64,000 bases of DNA, taken from NCBI GenBank assembly GCA_951802425.1, contig OX637800.1, forward strand, positions 2,666,001 through 2,730,000, written 5' to 3'. This DNA is from Clavaria fumosa. Lineage: Eukaryota; Basidiomycota; Agaricomycetes; Agaricales; Clavariaceae. Position numbers and translations under genes: made by a program. Positions within the stretch are counted from its first letter, which is position 1; the number at the start of each line of letters is the position of its first letter. Of the stretch, positions 11,206 to 20,739 are shown piece after piece. The notes below the pieces were generated by a model. The model searched no databases. It saw only the letters and a program-made list of their open reading frames with translations, and was not told where the DNA came from.

Positions 11206-11445
11206 CTGCGCAGCCTCGGATAGTCTTGAGTATAGGAATCCTTCGTAGGTCCTGGATTGTGGTGTGTTCGGCGGTGTCAGTTGTTCAAAGTCTGTATCGG
11301 TGTCCAGTCCAAGGAGGGCCCTCCTCCTAATCGATCGTTCGTATGATGTCCAAAAACGCGCCAGTTTTCTTCTCGAGATACACGAGTCTTGCTTCGACTC
11401 GGGCGAGGGTGGGTGCCTAGGTCCGTGAGGAGGTAGGCGGGGGAG

Positions 11446-11455
11446 AGGTTGTTAC
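11446..11455 (-). promoter_or_regulatory. Gypsy-1 primer-binding site, self-complementary to LTR
   Basis: On the coding strand, GTAACAACCT lies one base inside the 5' LTR end. Its reverse complement AGGTTGTTAC is found inside the LTR (minus strand of 11545-11554), about 28 nt downstream of a TATATAAG box (11583-11590), which is about where the transcript should start. The 10-nt match suggests Tf1/sushi-type self-priming rather than tRNA priming. Confidence 0.75.
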
Positions 11456-11456
11456 T

Positions 11457-11800
11457 TGTCAACAAGTGTCGGGTTGACTCCCGGGTATTCGAGGGACTCA
11501 GGTAGAATCGGCCAAATGGGAGCAAAGGGAGTATGTGATAGAAGGTAACAACCTAAGGAGTTGCTACAGGTGAGTACGACTACTTATATACTACAAGGGG
11601 ATGAGTCATAGTACAACATGGGAGAGGCATGTAGTGCGTGCGCGAGAGGTGAGGCTAAGTATGACTCACGCGTGATAACATAGATGGGGCGCGGCATGAT
11701 GCATGTGATACGTGAGAAGGGGAGGTGTCCGCATGTTGTGATGGGTGAAAAAGGGGGGGTGTGACGCATGAAAGGGGGGTGAAGCGGAAGGACTCTAACA
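11457..11800 (-). repeat. Gypsy-1 5' LTR with promoter
   Basis: 344-bp LTR acting as promoter for the minus-strand element. TATATAAG (coding strand) is at 11590-11583, followed by the proposed RNA start at about 11554. It differs from the 3' LTR at 7 sites, all C/T or G/A changes in CpG context. GATAC target duplication at 11801-11805. Confidence 0.95.
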
Positions 11801-12315
11801 GATACTGAGATGATGTAATCAGAATAGCCTTCAAGTGTCTGCAGATGACCACCAGTGACTGCATCCCACACTCTCATTGTATTTTCATTAGACTTTGAAA
11901 CTATCCTTGTGCCATCTGGAGAGAATGACATTGATGTCATGTCATAAGCATGGCCCTCAAGTGTCCACAAATGACCACCAGTGACTGCATCCCACACTCT
12001 TGCTGTCCCATCATCAGACCCTGAGACTATCCTTGTGCCATCAGGAGAGAATGACACTGATGTGACAGAATTAGAATGGCCTTCCATGACTTGCATGCAT
12101 GTACTCCATTTTTTTCTTAATGCCCCTTTCAATGTCACTGCACCTTCCATCTGCTGGTGATAGGTGTTGTATATTTCAGTGCCAATTGGGGTGAAGGGTA
12201 AAGCTGTAAAATACACATGCAAGGCAGACACACTGATGGCTGGAAAGAACTCTTGAATCATTCTTTCACCATCACATAATAGTGCTGAGACTGCTGTATC
12301 TGTATGATTGTGTGT
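11801..12315 (-). pseudogene. NLR block 2b: linker and first WD40 repeats
   Basis: Exon following a 55-nt intron (12370-12316; GTAAGT donor, TCTAG acceptor, phase 0). It encodes the linker typical of basidiomycete NLR-WD40 proteins (VSALHVYFTALPFTP), then two full WD40 repeats and the start of a third, ending at the Gypsy-1 target duplication. The frame runs on exactly into 4716 on the other side of Gypsy-1 (SVSF|SPDGTR). Confidence 0.9.
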
Positions 12316-12370
12316 CTAGAAAAGACCACATGTAAGTTTTACCAACCTTATTTGACAAGTACACACTTAC

Positions 12371-13865
12371 TGCAAGACAAGCATGCACAGATGCCAACAT
12401 TTGTAATGCATTTTTCAGATACCCAAGAAGGCTGCAGACCTCTATCCAGTGTAGTAAATGATTTGAGCAAAAATATCCCAGAAGCTTCAATACATTGCTT
12501 GAAAGCTTGCCACTGCAAACATGCACACCCCAATATCTACATGCATACTGCAAACTGCATGAGATGTGTCCCGATATCATCTCTGGGAGATCTGGCACCT
12601 CATGGTTGAATTTGGTGGGATCTCTTATGCCACAAATATCCTTCTTCAACCTTTGCATCACAATCAGGCATTTCTCAGCAAGGATGCTGTGCTGCTCATG
12701 AGGATCAACCCTAAAATGTTGGTTTTGGCATCTGGTGGGATCCACTATGAAGTCAAAGAATGAAGGGTGGATCAATCTAATAACTCCCACATCATCAATT
12801 GGAACTGTGATGATTGCCTGCAACTGCTGAAGGTAACCATTGACACTAACATCACATTCAAGCAGATCCTCCAGTTGGTCTGGTGGGAGAGGATTCTGTA
12901 AGATGGCAATGGTGCCAAGAATCAATTGCAATTTGGCTCCAAGGTGATAAGAAATATCTGGGAATGCATTGTTGAGCACTTGGGAGTACAACTGGTCCAG
13001 ATGCTGCAGAGGAGAGAATCCAGTAACTGTTTTTGTGTTCAACAGTATCTTCAATTGCCCCATGGGATCAGCAACATCAATGAACCTTGCTGCAGTAGCA
13101 GCAAATATGAACAGCCCTGAGGACATATGGGTCAAGGCCTCAATGTCTGTAGAGGATGGCCAGGATTTGGGAAGATAATATTTCTTCTTGATGATATCAA
13201 GGTGCCATGTCAGATAGTGCTGGATATCACTCTCAATGACATCCAACTTGACTTGATGAAGAATCAATGGCATTGTTGCATTGCTGAGCTCTGGATGTTG
13301 AAAAGCTCCAGTGATCTGGAGAATTGGTCTGCTAGTGATGAGGAATTGTAATGGGAATAGCTTATATATGTGTCGAGATAAGGATGCTAGAATGGTGGAT
13401 GTGGAATTATCATCCTTGCATTCATCCAAAGCATCAATCACAATTACACCAGGAGGGAACCTATTCCTCATTGCAAGCAGTGGTCCAACGATAATCTTTT
13501 CCAACTGATAAGAGACACTGGAGTACACAACATCAGGGTCAGACCTGATGACATTTGAAAGGCCAGCTTTGAACTCTGGACAAAACTGACCCAATTGATG
13601 GGCAATGGTAGTGAAAACCAATTTGAGATTGCTGCAATCAGCATTATCCCTGGAGCAAAAAAAGCTTGCTGCCAGCATTCTTTTGTCTTCACAGAACTTT
13701 GCAGCAGTATAGGCAATCGTAGTCTTTCCACTCCCAGCTACTCCATTGATCCAAAATATCTGCCGAGTCCCCATGACACGCAAATGGTCAGAGGATGTGA
13801 GAACACCCTCCTGGGGGAGGCATTCAACACCATGACTAATCCACTGGTACAGCTCATCGAGAACC
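12371..13865 (-). pseudogene. NLR block 2a: NACHT NTPase domain
   Basis: Nucleotide-binding core of the split NLR. The frame enters from the Gypsy-2 target duplication (13861-13865) as LDELYQWISHGVEC, then shows Walker A GVAGSGKTT (about 13745-13719), Walker B VIVIDALDEC, a sensor-like FLITSRP and the helical arm region up to HPSFFDFI. A short intron (12370-12316) follows. All key nucleotide-binding residues are present, so the domain was functional before the insertions. Reading past 12370 without splicing adds a spurious tail. Confidence 0.93.
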
Positions 13866-14155
13866 TGTTAGGATCGCTTATGTAAGCCATCCCAAAGTGC
13901 AGTTGTGGAGAAACTGGGGAGGGTTGTTGGAAGGTCACATGACCTGTGGCTGTGGTCAGATTACATAATCGTAAGATCACATGACCTGGGCCTGGGCGCA
14001 TCACGTGATCCGAGAGGTCCGAGCGTGGGAACGCCGGCAAATGCCGAAGCGTTCGCTATATATACTACGTCTTTTCCATTCTTGTACCCTTTTCCCCTTA
14101 TCTTAGTATTGTCGTCATGACCTTACGCTTAAGTTGTGTGAGACCCAGTCTGATA
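13866..14155 (+). repeat. Gypsy-2 5' LTR with promoter
   Basis: 290 bp, identical by eye to 19190-19479. TATATATA lies at 14057-14064 and a C/T-rich stretch follows. The motif at 14100-14110 (ATCTTAGTATT) is the exact reverse complement of the primer-binding site at 14157-14167. Confidence 0.95.
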
Positions 14156-14156
14156 T

Positions 14157-14167
14157 AATACTAAGAT
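14157..14167 (+). promoter_or_regulatory. Gypsy-2 primer-binding site, self-complementary to LTR
   Basis: AATACTAAGAT, one base inside the LTR, pairs perfectly over 11 nt with ATCTTAGTATT at 14100-14110 in the LTR, about 36 nt downstream of the TATA box. The length and position match the Tf1 self-priming arrangement. Confidence 0.78.
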
Positions 14168-14729
14168 CCGCCTGTCTGCCCTAGCCCCGTGTCCTAACCC
14201 GGCTAGCCTGGACCCTTAATTTCAAACTGTGACACGTTGTCACAGCTCAGCCCCTATCATCCTCTTCTCCTTTACCCTGCCCGCGGTGTGTAACAGAACC
14301 GCGCGAAATTTTTACTGTGTGTAGATACACGTGACCAGACCAGGAGGAAGTCAACTGTGACCCTCCCCAAGTGATACCGAGTGCCCAAGGCCCGGAACTT
14401 TGTTTTACAGCTACGTACTAGTGAATCGTGTAGTGTACAGGGCAAGGAAAGGCCCCTACATAGTCTTTCTGTAGTTTCCTGGTCCAGTGGACAGGGCCCT
14501 TGCTCTGTGACCATTGTCAGAAGGGCGCACGGGCAACTCATTAGGAGTTGTGGAGCGACCACCTGGGACACCATTTGGGCCCCACGTTAACAAAAGTTTC
14601 ATAGAATAAGAGTTCTATAGGTACATAAGTACACAGAAGAGCAGCCTAAGAGGACAGGACTGTTAAGAGATCGAAGAAATCCTGAGTGCCCAAGGCCTGG
14701 AACTTTATTTACAGCATCCAGGGCCTGTG
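14168..14729 (+). other. Gypsy-2 5' leader
   Basis: Untranslated leader of about 560 nt between PBS and the gag-pol ATG. No ORF of note. The phrase GTGCCCAAGGC..GGAACTT occurs twice (about 14381 and 14687), a short internal duplication. Its 'CCACCTGG...' stretch near 14558 resembles one in the Gypsy-3 leader near 49249. Confidence 0.6.
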
Positions 14730-17700
14730 ATGGCAGACCATGTCGCCCCGCCTGTAGCCCAACCTATGAGGCTTGACCTATCTGTTGCCCCCTTTGATGG
14801 GCAGAAAAGGAACTTCCGTACGTTCCTCCGATCCCTTCGCCTCCTGTTTATGGCGAACCCGACTGTCTATGCTGTGGACCTGGTGAAGGTCCTTCTTGCT
14901 CTGAGCAAAATTACTGGAGAAGGATTCGCTGCAGAGTGGGCGAATATGAAGGCGGAAGAGATCCTGGGTAGTGGCGAGGCCGGAACCTGGGCAGAGTTTG
15001 TGGAGGAGATGAAGCGCGCATTCGATGACCCGAATGACCGTGCGACTGCCCTTGCCGATATTGCAGGGCTGAAACAGGGTGCCGTGACAGCACCAGAGTT
15101 CTTCGCAAAATTCGAGACGCTGTTCCGACGGGCGAAGTTGAGTGCAGAGAAGGACTCAGGAATCCTAGTCCATTGGCTGGAGTTGAACCTGAGTAGGAGG
15201 TTGGTGGAGAGAATCTATGGTGTCTCCCCAATGCCAGAGACATATGGAGAATGGAAGGTGCTGGCTGAGAGGCTTGATGCCCAGCAAAGGCGACTGGATG
15301 GGATACTCACGGAACGGACACCGCGACCCACTGTGACCCCCGCGCGACCCACCATGACCCTACCGCGACCTGCCGTGACCGTTTCGCAACCTCTTGTGAC
15401 CCCTCTGCTGTGTACTCCAGATGTGGCCATGGCCCGAGGATGGGCCCCTGCTGATGAGAGATGTTGTTTCCGATGCCACCAGACTGGCCATGCTGTCCGT
15501 TTCTGCCCCCTGCCTGATACACGTCTGCAGGTCCCAAGGGCCCAAACCCGGGCAGCACCATGTGCCCCCCAAATGGCGGAGGGATATGAGAAAGAGATTG
15601 CACGGCTCCGAGCCTGCATAGAGCTGTGTGAGAGAGAGAGGAGGACTCCCACTGGGGAGAAGAAGTGTGCCAGCCCCCTTTCCGTCCCTGTGCCTGCTGC
15701 AAGTATACCCCGATATACTATCTTGCAGCGGAGACATACCCGAATTGGGGTTGAGGTGAAGGAGGAAGTGAGACTGGCAGAGCGCCTAACCAGAGTGCGG
15801 CCAGAAGTGCGGAAACATGTGCCACGAGAGCTAGCCATCCAGGTGCACTTGGAGGCTTTCAGCACTGGCAAAGGGACCACAATGAAGGCCCTTGTCGACT
15901 CAGGGTGCACCAACTGCTTCATGGATTTGGAGTGGGCGAAAGGAGTGGGACTGGAGCCATCTCTCCTGCTGAACCCAATCACCATGTATAATGTGGATGG
16001 GACACAGAACAGGAATGGAAAGGTCCGGTATGGGATAGAGGTGCTGGTGAAAGTTGGTGACCACCAGGAGCGGATCCACTTTCTGCTGGGAAAGACCCAG
16101 TCCCACAAGGTCATCCTTGGGCATGACTGGCTCAAGCGGCATAACCCGGATATCGACTGGCAGAAGGCAGAGCTGAGCCTTACCCGCTGCCCCCCACAGT
16201 GTTCCCCATCCCCTCGAGCCTCTGCACCCCTGAAAACGAGTACCCTCGCATCCACGAGTATTCTGGACACCCGTTTTCCCAACTCTGGCCCTACCCCCGA
16301 TTGGCCCAGCCGCTACCCTTTGGTGTTTAGTGAAGCGAAGTGGGATGAACTTCCCCGCTCCCGACCAGACTTCGATATTAAGATCGAGTTCAAAAAGGAC
16401 CCTGAGCACCTCTCCTCCAAGCTGTATTCTTTGACACGGCAGGAGATGGTGGAGATGAACCGTTGGGTGGATGAGCAGCTTGCTTCTGGACGAATCCGGC
16501 CCTCAAAATCCCCGTATGCCAGCCCCTTCTTCTTCAAACATGAGAAGGACAAACTGCGGCCAATCATCGACTACTCGAGGCTGAATGCACACCTGATCAA
16601 GGACAAGTACCCCCTCCCCCGCATCCGAGACACAGTGGATGTGCTTAAAGGAGCGTCGATCTACTCTAAGATTGATGCAAAGGGAGGTTTCCCATCTATG
16701 CAGGTCTGGCCCGAGCACCAGCACCGCTGCGCCTTCCTGACACCCCGTGGACTCTTCGAACCAGCTGTCATGTGGTTTGGACTGCAGAATGCCCCTGCTA
16801 CCTTCCAACGCTTCATGAATCATGTGTTGAGGGAGGAGATTGCAGGAGGACATGTGAGGGCCTATGTGGATGATGTCATTGTGTTTGCAGAGGACTTGGC
16901 TACACACCGGTACTGGATGGATCGGGTCTTGAGGAAGTTTGGAGAGAATGGGTTGTGTCTCAAACTCAGTAAATGCGAGTTTGAGAAGAGCGAGATCATC
17001 TTCCTGGGGATGAAGATCTCCCACAACAGACTAGAGCATGATCCGGCCAAGGGTGCGGCAGTCCGAGATTGGCCACGTCCCAAGAATGTGAAGGATGTCC
17101 AGAGGTTCAATGGAATGCTGAACTACCTCCGCCGACACATCCCGAATCTTTCTGCCCGGGCAAAGCCACTCTTCCGGCTGACTGGGAATGTTCCATGGAA
17201 ATGGGAGGAGGAGGAGGAAGCAGCCTTCCGAGATCTCCGCCAGGCACTCGTATCGGCCCCGGTCTTGGCTCTGCCTCAGGACAAAGGGAGATGGAAGGTA
17301 GAGACAGATGCAAGCAACCTGGCAACTGGTGGAGTGCTCTCACAGCAGCAGATGGATGGAACCTGGAGAGTTGTTGACTATATCTCCAAGGCCCTCACTG
17401 CAGCTGAGAAGAACTATGATGTGTACGACAAGGAGTTCTTGGCTGTGATTCGGGCACTTCGCGAGTGGCGAGCATACCTCATTGGAGCAGAGGAGACGAT
17501 TGAGATCTGGACGGACCATGCAAACCTCCAGTACTTCCGGAAGCCCCAGAAGTTGAAGCCGAGGCAGGTTCGTTGGGTTGGAGAGCTCCAGTGCTTTGAC
17601 TTTGAGATAAAGTATCGCACTGGCAAGTCGAATACAAAGGCAGATGCACTCTCCCGGAGACCGGACTATGGAGAGATGGTGGAGGAGGATGCACCGGTGC

Positions 17701-19178
17701 AGGTTTTCCTGGAAACGGAAGTCCGTGTGTCATTCACATCGGAAATGGAGACGCTACTCCAGAAAAATAGCGCGGTACACATACAGAAGCCGGAGGAGCT
17801 TGATGATGAGTGGACACGAGATCGTGCTGGACTCTGGCGGAAGGGGATAGTCACTTGGGTCCCCCTAGGAGCTCGTGAGGCCGTTCTTGAGTTTGAGCAT
17901 GACCTCCCCGCTGCTGGACACCCTGGGCCCCGGAAGTTGAGAGCAGCACTAGTGAAGGGTTATTGGTGGCCGGACATGGTAAAAGATGCGGATCGGTATG
18001 CCCAGGGGTGTGAGACATGCCAGCGGACAAAGCCCGACCGTACCAAGCGTGCTGCCCCACTGCACCCCCATCTGGTGCCCAATGGTCCCTGGTCAGTGAT
18101 TTCATGGGACATAGTCGGTCCCCTCCCCCTCTCCCGTGGACATAATGCCATCCTTGTTATTGTCGACAAATTCACGAAACGGACACTGCTCGAAGCGATT
18201 GGGCTCGACCTCACAGGACTTGGAGCGGCGCGTCTCCTCCGGGATCGAGTGTTTCGTGACCATGGAGTCCCTCACAAGGTTGTGAGTGACCGGGGGTCCC
18301 AGTTTGTGTCCCGCTTCATGAAGGAGTTCTACTCCATGATCCGGGTAAAGGCAAATCCAAGTACTGCCTTTCATCCACAGACTGATGGACAGACGGAACG
18401 GGCGAACCAGGAGATGGAGATCTATCTCCGGGCTTATGTGGACCATCTCCAGGATGACTGGGCTGAATGGTTGTCCACTGCGGAGTTTGCTCTTAATAAT
18501 CGTGAGCACTCAGCGACAGGACAGACACCTTTCTTCCTCGATTATGGACGACACCCATGGAATGGGGGGCTCCGGCCACCTTCTGAGGTGAACCCAGCGG
18601 CAGACGAGTGGATGGCTAAGCTCACGGAGTCCCGAAGAGCAGCCAAGGAGGCAATGGAGAAAGCGGTGGCAGCGATGAAGAAGAGCTACGATAAGGGGAA
18701 ACGCCCAAGTCGGGAGTACTCTGAGGGAGATCTGGTCTGGCTGGATACTAGAAACTTGAAGATGGACCGGCCCTGTAAAAAGCTTGACAACAAGAGAGCA
18801 GGCCCCTTTGCAGTTGAGGAGAAGGTGGGACCTGCTGGGTATCGCCTCAAGCTCCCTCGGGCCTGGCGCATCCATCGAGTCTTCAATGAGTTGCTGTTGA
18901 CACCATACCACCCCCCCTCCTTCCCTTCTCAGAACCTGCCTCCCCCTCCACCCCCTACGATTGATGACGACCACCTGGAGTATGATGTGGAGGCGATCCT
19001 TGATGTTAAGAAGGTGGGACGTGGGGTGAAGTACTTGGTGAAGTGGTTGGGATATCCAGTGGAGGAAAACACTTGGGAGCCCCGTAGGAACCTCACTAAC
19101 GTAACGTTGCTTCTCCGGGACTTCTTCCTCTCCCACCCCGACAAGGCCAAGCTAGCTGGTCGGGACGCCCAGCCTTAA
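14730..19178 (+). CDS. gag-pol: Gypsy-2 gag-pol polyprotein, intact
   Basis: A single 1482-aa ORF (ATG at 14730; a GTG one codon earlier is not needed) fusing Gag and Pol, as in Tf1-like elements. Domains by approximate residue: Gag capsid 10-190; zinc knuckle CFRCHQTGHAVRFC about 246; aspartic protease ALVDSGCTNCFMD about 388; RT with AYVDDVIVFAED about 710; RNase H ETDASNLATGGVLSQ about 858; integrase zinc finger (HDLPAAGHPGP ... CETCQRTKPDRTK) about 1055-1100; DDE core (ISWDIVGPL, VVSDRGSQFVSRF, HPQTDGQTERANQE) about 1125-1225; chromodomain (YLVKWLGYPVEENTWEP) about 1430. No stop or frameshift was seen and all catalytic motifs are present. A fused ORF needs protease processing, or RNA/protein turnover, to give excess Gag, as in Tf1. 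Confidence 0.95.
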   Translation: MADHVAPPVAQPMRLDLSVAPFDGQKRNFRTFLRSLRLLFMANPTVYAVDLVKVLLALSKITGEGFAAEWANMKAEEILGSGEAGTWAEFVEEMKRAFDDPNDRATALADIAGLKQGAVTAPEFFAKFETLFRRAKLSAEKDSGILVHWLELNLSRRLVERIYGVSPMPETYGEWKVLAERLDAQQRRLDGILTERTPRPTVTPARPTMTLPRPAVTVSQPLVTPLLCTPDVAMARGWAPADERCCFRCHQTGHAVRFCPLPDTRLQVPRAQTRAAPCAPQMAEGYEKEIARLRACIELCERERRTPTGEKKCASPLSVPVPAASIPRYTILQRRHTRIGVEVKEEVRLAERLTRVRPEVRKHVPRELAIQVHLEAFSTGKGTTMKALVDSGCTNCFMDLEWAKGVGLEPSLLLNPITMYNVDGTQNRNGKVRYGIEVLVKVGDHQERIHFLLGKTQSHKVILGHDWLKRHNPDIDWQKAELSLTRCPPQCSPSPRASAPLKTSTLASTSILDTRFPNSGPTPDWPSRYPLVFSEAKWDELPRSRPDFDIKIEFKKDPEHLSSKLYSLTRQEMVEMNRWVDEQLASGRIRPSKSPYASPFFFKHEKDKLRPIIDYSRLNAHLIKDKYPLPRIRDTVDVLKGASIYSKIDAKGGFPSMQVWPEHQHRCAFLTPRGLFEPAVMWFGLQNAPATFQRFMNHVLREEIAGGHVRAYVDDVIVFAEDLATHRYWMDRVLRKFGENGLCLKLSKCEFEKSEIIFLGMKISHNRLEHDPAKGAAVRDWPRPKNVKDVQRFNGMLNYLRRHIPNLSARAKPLFRLTGNVPWKWEEEEEAAFRDLRQALVSAPVLALPQDKGRWKVETDASNLATGGVLSQQQMDGTWRVVDYISKALTAAEKNYDVYDKEFLAVIRALREWRAYLIGAEETIEIWTDHANLQYFRKPQKLKPRQVRWVGELQCFDFEIKYRTGKSNTKADALSRRPDYGEMVEEDAPVQVFLETEVRVSFTSEMETLLQKNSAVHIQKPEELDDEWTRDRAGLWRKGIVTWVPLGAREAVLEFEHDLPAAGHPGPRKLRAALVKGYWWPDMVKDADRYAQGCETCQRTKPDRTKRAAPLHPHLVPNGPWSVISWDIVGPLPLSRGHNAILVIVDKFTKRTLLEAIGLDLTGLGAARLLRDRVFRDHGVPHKVVSDRGSQFVSRFMKEFYSMIRVKANPSTAFHPQTDGQTERANQEMEIYLRAYVDHLQDDWAEWLSTAEFALNNREHSATGQTPFFLDYGRHPWNGGLRPPSEVNPAADEWMAKLTESRRAAKEAMEKAVAAMKKSYDKGKRPSREYSEGDLVWLDTRNLKMDRPCKKLDNKRAGPFAVEEKVGPAGYRLKLPRAWRIHRVFNELLLTPYHPPSFPSQNLPPPPPPTIDDDHLEYDVEAILDVKKVGRGVKYLVKWLGYPVEENTWEPRRNLTNVTLLLRDFFLSHPDKAKLAGRDAQP

Positions 19179-19189
19179 GAGGGGGGTGA
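19177..19189 (+). promoter_or_regulatory. Gypsy-2 polypurine tract
   Basis: AAGAGGGGGGTGA immediately before the 3' LTR; it overlaps the end of the gag-pol stop codon. Confidence 0.8.
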
Positions 19190-19479
19190 TGTTAGGATCG
19201 CTTATGTAAGCCATCCCAAAGTGCAGTTGTGGAGAAACTGGGGAGGGTTGTTGGAAGGTCACATGACCTGTGGCTGTGGTCAGATTACATAATCGTAAGA
19301 TCACATGACCTGGGCCTGGGCGCATCACGTGATCCGAGAGGTCCGAGCGTGGGAACGCCGGCAAATGCCGAAGCGTTCGCTATATATACTACGTCTTTTC
19401 CATTCTTGTACCCTTTTCCCCTTATCTTAGTATTGTCGTCATGACCTTACGCTTAAGTTGTGTGAGACCCAGTCTGATA
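19190..19479 (+). repeat. Gypsy-2 3' LTR
   Basis: 290 bp, identical by eye to the 5' LTR; followed by the target duplication GAACC at 19480-19484. Confidence 0.95.
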
Positions 19480-20499
19480 GAACCTCCTCCCGAGTACCAC
19501 CAAGACATGGGACTAGTTTATCATTACACCTGAAATGTGCTGTGATTGCACGAGGCAGGTTGAGACCAGCTGGATGGCCTGACATAAGTAGAGCACTACA
19601 GACAAATAATGAATAGGCCATTACCATAGGTATCCAGCCTTGTCTCAATTTTCTGATAAATTAATCATATGAGAAACAGGACAAGGACACAGGCCAGAAG
19701 AGACAAACCTGGAAGTTGGCATCAACTCGGGCAGCATGTTCCTCAGCTCGCGCGGCGTGTTCTTCGGCTTGCACAGCATGTTCCTAGCAATCAGTCAGCC
19801 CCCCCATTCCAACACACCAATTTATTGCACATGAACTTACTCCAAGTGAGATCTCAATAGCAAGTGCACTTTGAACCTTAAGGTGGCCGCACCTTAACCA
19901 CAGTGTCCAAAATGAATAGGTCACCTACTTACCAGGAAATGTTGTATTGAGTCATTGACAACAGAGATGAGGCCCGTAATTTCAACAGCATCACGGTCAC
20001 GGGTGAGGACACGCTTGAAGCGGTTGTGCATGATCATTTGCTGAGCTTTCTCGCCAACAGACTTCCATGACCTGCCGTCCGAGACCAAGATCAACACAAG
20101 CAATATGCTAGGGGATAATGACTCACTCGGACAAACGGTTGATACGGTCAGTCATTGCTGGATGCAAGGTGCCACCATTGAATGCATCCTGCAGTATTGT
20201 GTTCAACTCTCGAATGCGACAGTCCAATGATTCCAAGTCATTGCTGTTCTGCGAGGTTTTCTGTGCAGAGGATTAGTGAGCAATACAACAGCATGGAAAA
20301 TGATATGCGCTTCACGCACTTGAATAGCATCGAGGAGAATTACGAATCCCTTGATACCTTCCTGCAGTCCTGGTATGCCCGACTTGCCGGCAACCTCCTT
20401 GAGAAGAGTGAGAGCATTCTGGAGACTGATGAAGGCAAGAGACTGAGGTCCCGAAGAAGACCTGAGCTTCGACAGAGTGGTGTCAAGAGCTTTGCGCAT
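19480..20499 (-). pseudogene. NLR block 1: N-terminal domain exons
   Basis: The 5' end of the split NLR gene, seven short exons: 20499-20320, 20260-20127, 20071-19933, 19876-19841 (36-nt microexon), 19783-19709, 19652-19625 and 19578-19480. The first encodes ALTLLKEVAGKSGIPGLQEG, typical of the helical N-terminal domain of basidiomycete NLRs. Next come SQNSNDLESLD and a coiled-coil-like stretch with repeats of AEEHAAR (19783-19709), then LPRAITAHF and CLGGTREEV, the usual linker before NACHT. Donors are GTGCGT, GTGAGT, GTAAGT, GTAAGT, GTTTGT and GTAATG. Phases agree across all junctions. Exon 7 ends in the Gypsy-2 target duplication and continues in frame at 13860. Confidence 0.85.
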
Positions 20500-20739
20500 G
20501 GTGGTGATGCTAGCAGCGTCGACGAAAGATGCGAATCTATGACTGTTGCTTATCGATGGCGGTCGATACCAAGGTACGCAACGTGACCGTCACTGTTTGA
20601 TGTGACGTTGCACCTGCGCTCAGCGCTCTGGCGCCACTCAGCTCTTCTTGCTAGACAAGCGTCTAGGTGCAACCGCATCTCTTTGTCTGACTCTTACCAA
20701 AAGCTATGAGACAATTGCAAGGCCCACCTCGTCTTGCTC

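Larger units (their letters stand above)
4722..11800 (-). mobile_element. Gypsy-1: Ty3/gypsy chromovirus inserted in NLR WD40 repeats
   Basis: A 7079-bp LTR retrotransposon. Each LTR is 344 bp (4722-5065 and 11457-11800; TG...CA on the + strand) and the element is flanked by the perfect 5-bp duplication GATAC (4717-4721 and 11801-11805). It is coded on the minus strand: 5' LTR, PBS, a 134-aa ORF, gag, pol (PR-RT-RH-INT-chromodomain), an extra 250-aa ORF, polypurine tract, 3' LTR. The LTRs differ at 7 sites, all CpG transitions, and pol carries one in-frame TGA, so this copy is not autonomous as written. Confidence 0.95.
13866..19479 (+). mobile_element. Gypsy-2: intact, young Ty3/gypsy chromovirus
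   Basis: A 5614-bp LTR retrotransposon with 290-bp LTRs (13866-14155 and 19190-19479) that look identical over their whole length, and a perfect 5-bp target duplication GAACC (13861-13865 and 19480-19484). The single gag-pol ORF is uninterrupted. It is inserted antisense to the NLR gene, upstream of the NACHT P-loop. The LTR starts TGTTAGG and ends CTGATA, so the 3' end is TA rather than the usual CA. The most likely active element in the window. Confidence 0.95.
2772..20499 (-). pseudogene. NACHT-WD40 NLR (STAND) gene split by two gypsy retrotransposons
   Basis: Fungal NLR-type STAND protein: N-terminal helical domain, NACHT NTPase and WD40 sensor repeats, of the general class that includes HET-E/HNWD (non-self recognition, programmed cell death). 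Proposed exons on the minus strand are 20499-20320, 20260-20127, 20071-19933, 19876-19841, 19783-19709, 19652-19625, 19578-19480 joined to 13860-12371, then 12315-11801 joined to 4716-2772. Two LTR elements (13866-19479 and 4722-11800) interrupt the coding exons. Leaving out each element with one copy of its target duplication gives 4641 nt, or 1547 codons, with no frame break. Introns are short and have GT donors and AG acceptors. As it stands the gene cannot give a full-length product unless the elements are removed. The true start may lie further upstream, because the frame stays open past the ATG at 20499 and a possible acceptor lies at about 20540. Confidence 0.9.

Noticed and set aside
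15215..16567. Large minus-strand ORFs inside Gypsy-2 gag-pol
   Set aside because: Shadow frames of the intact plus-strand polyprotein; no domain.
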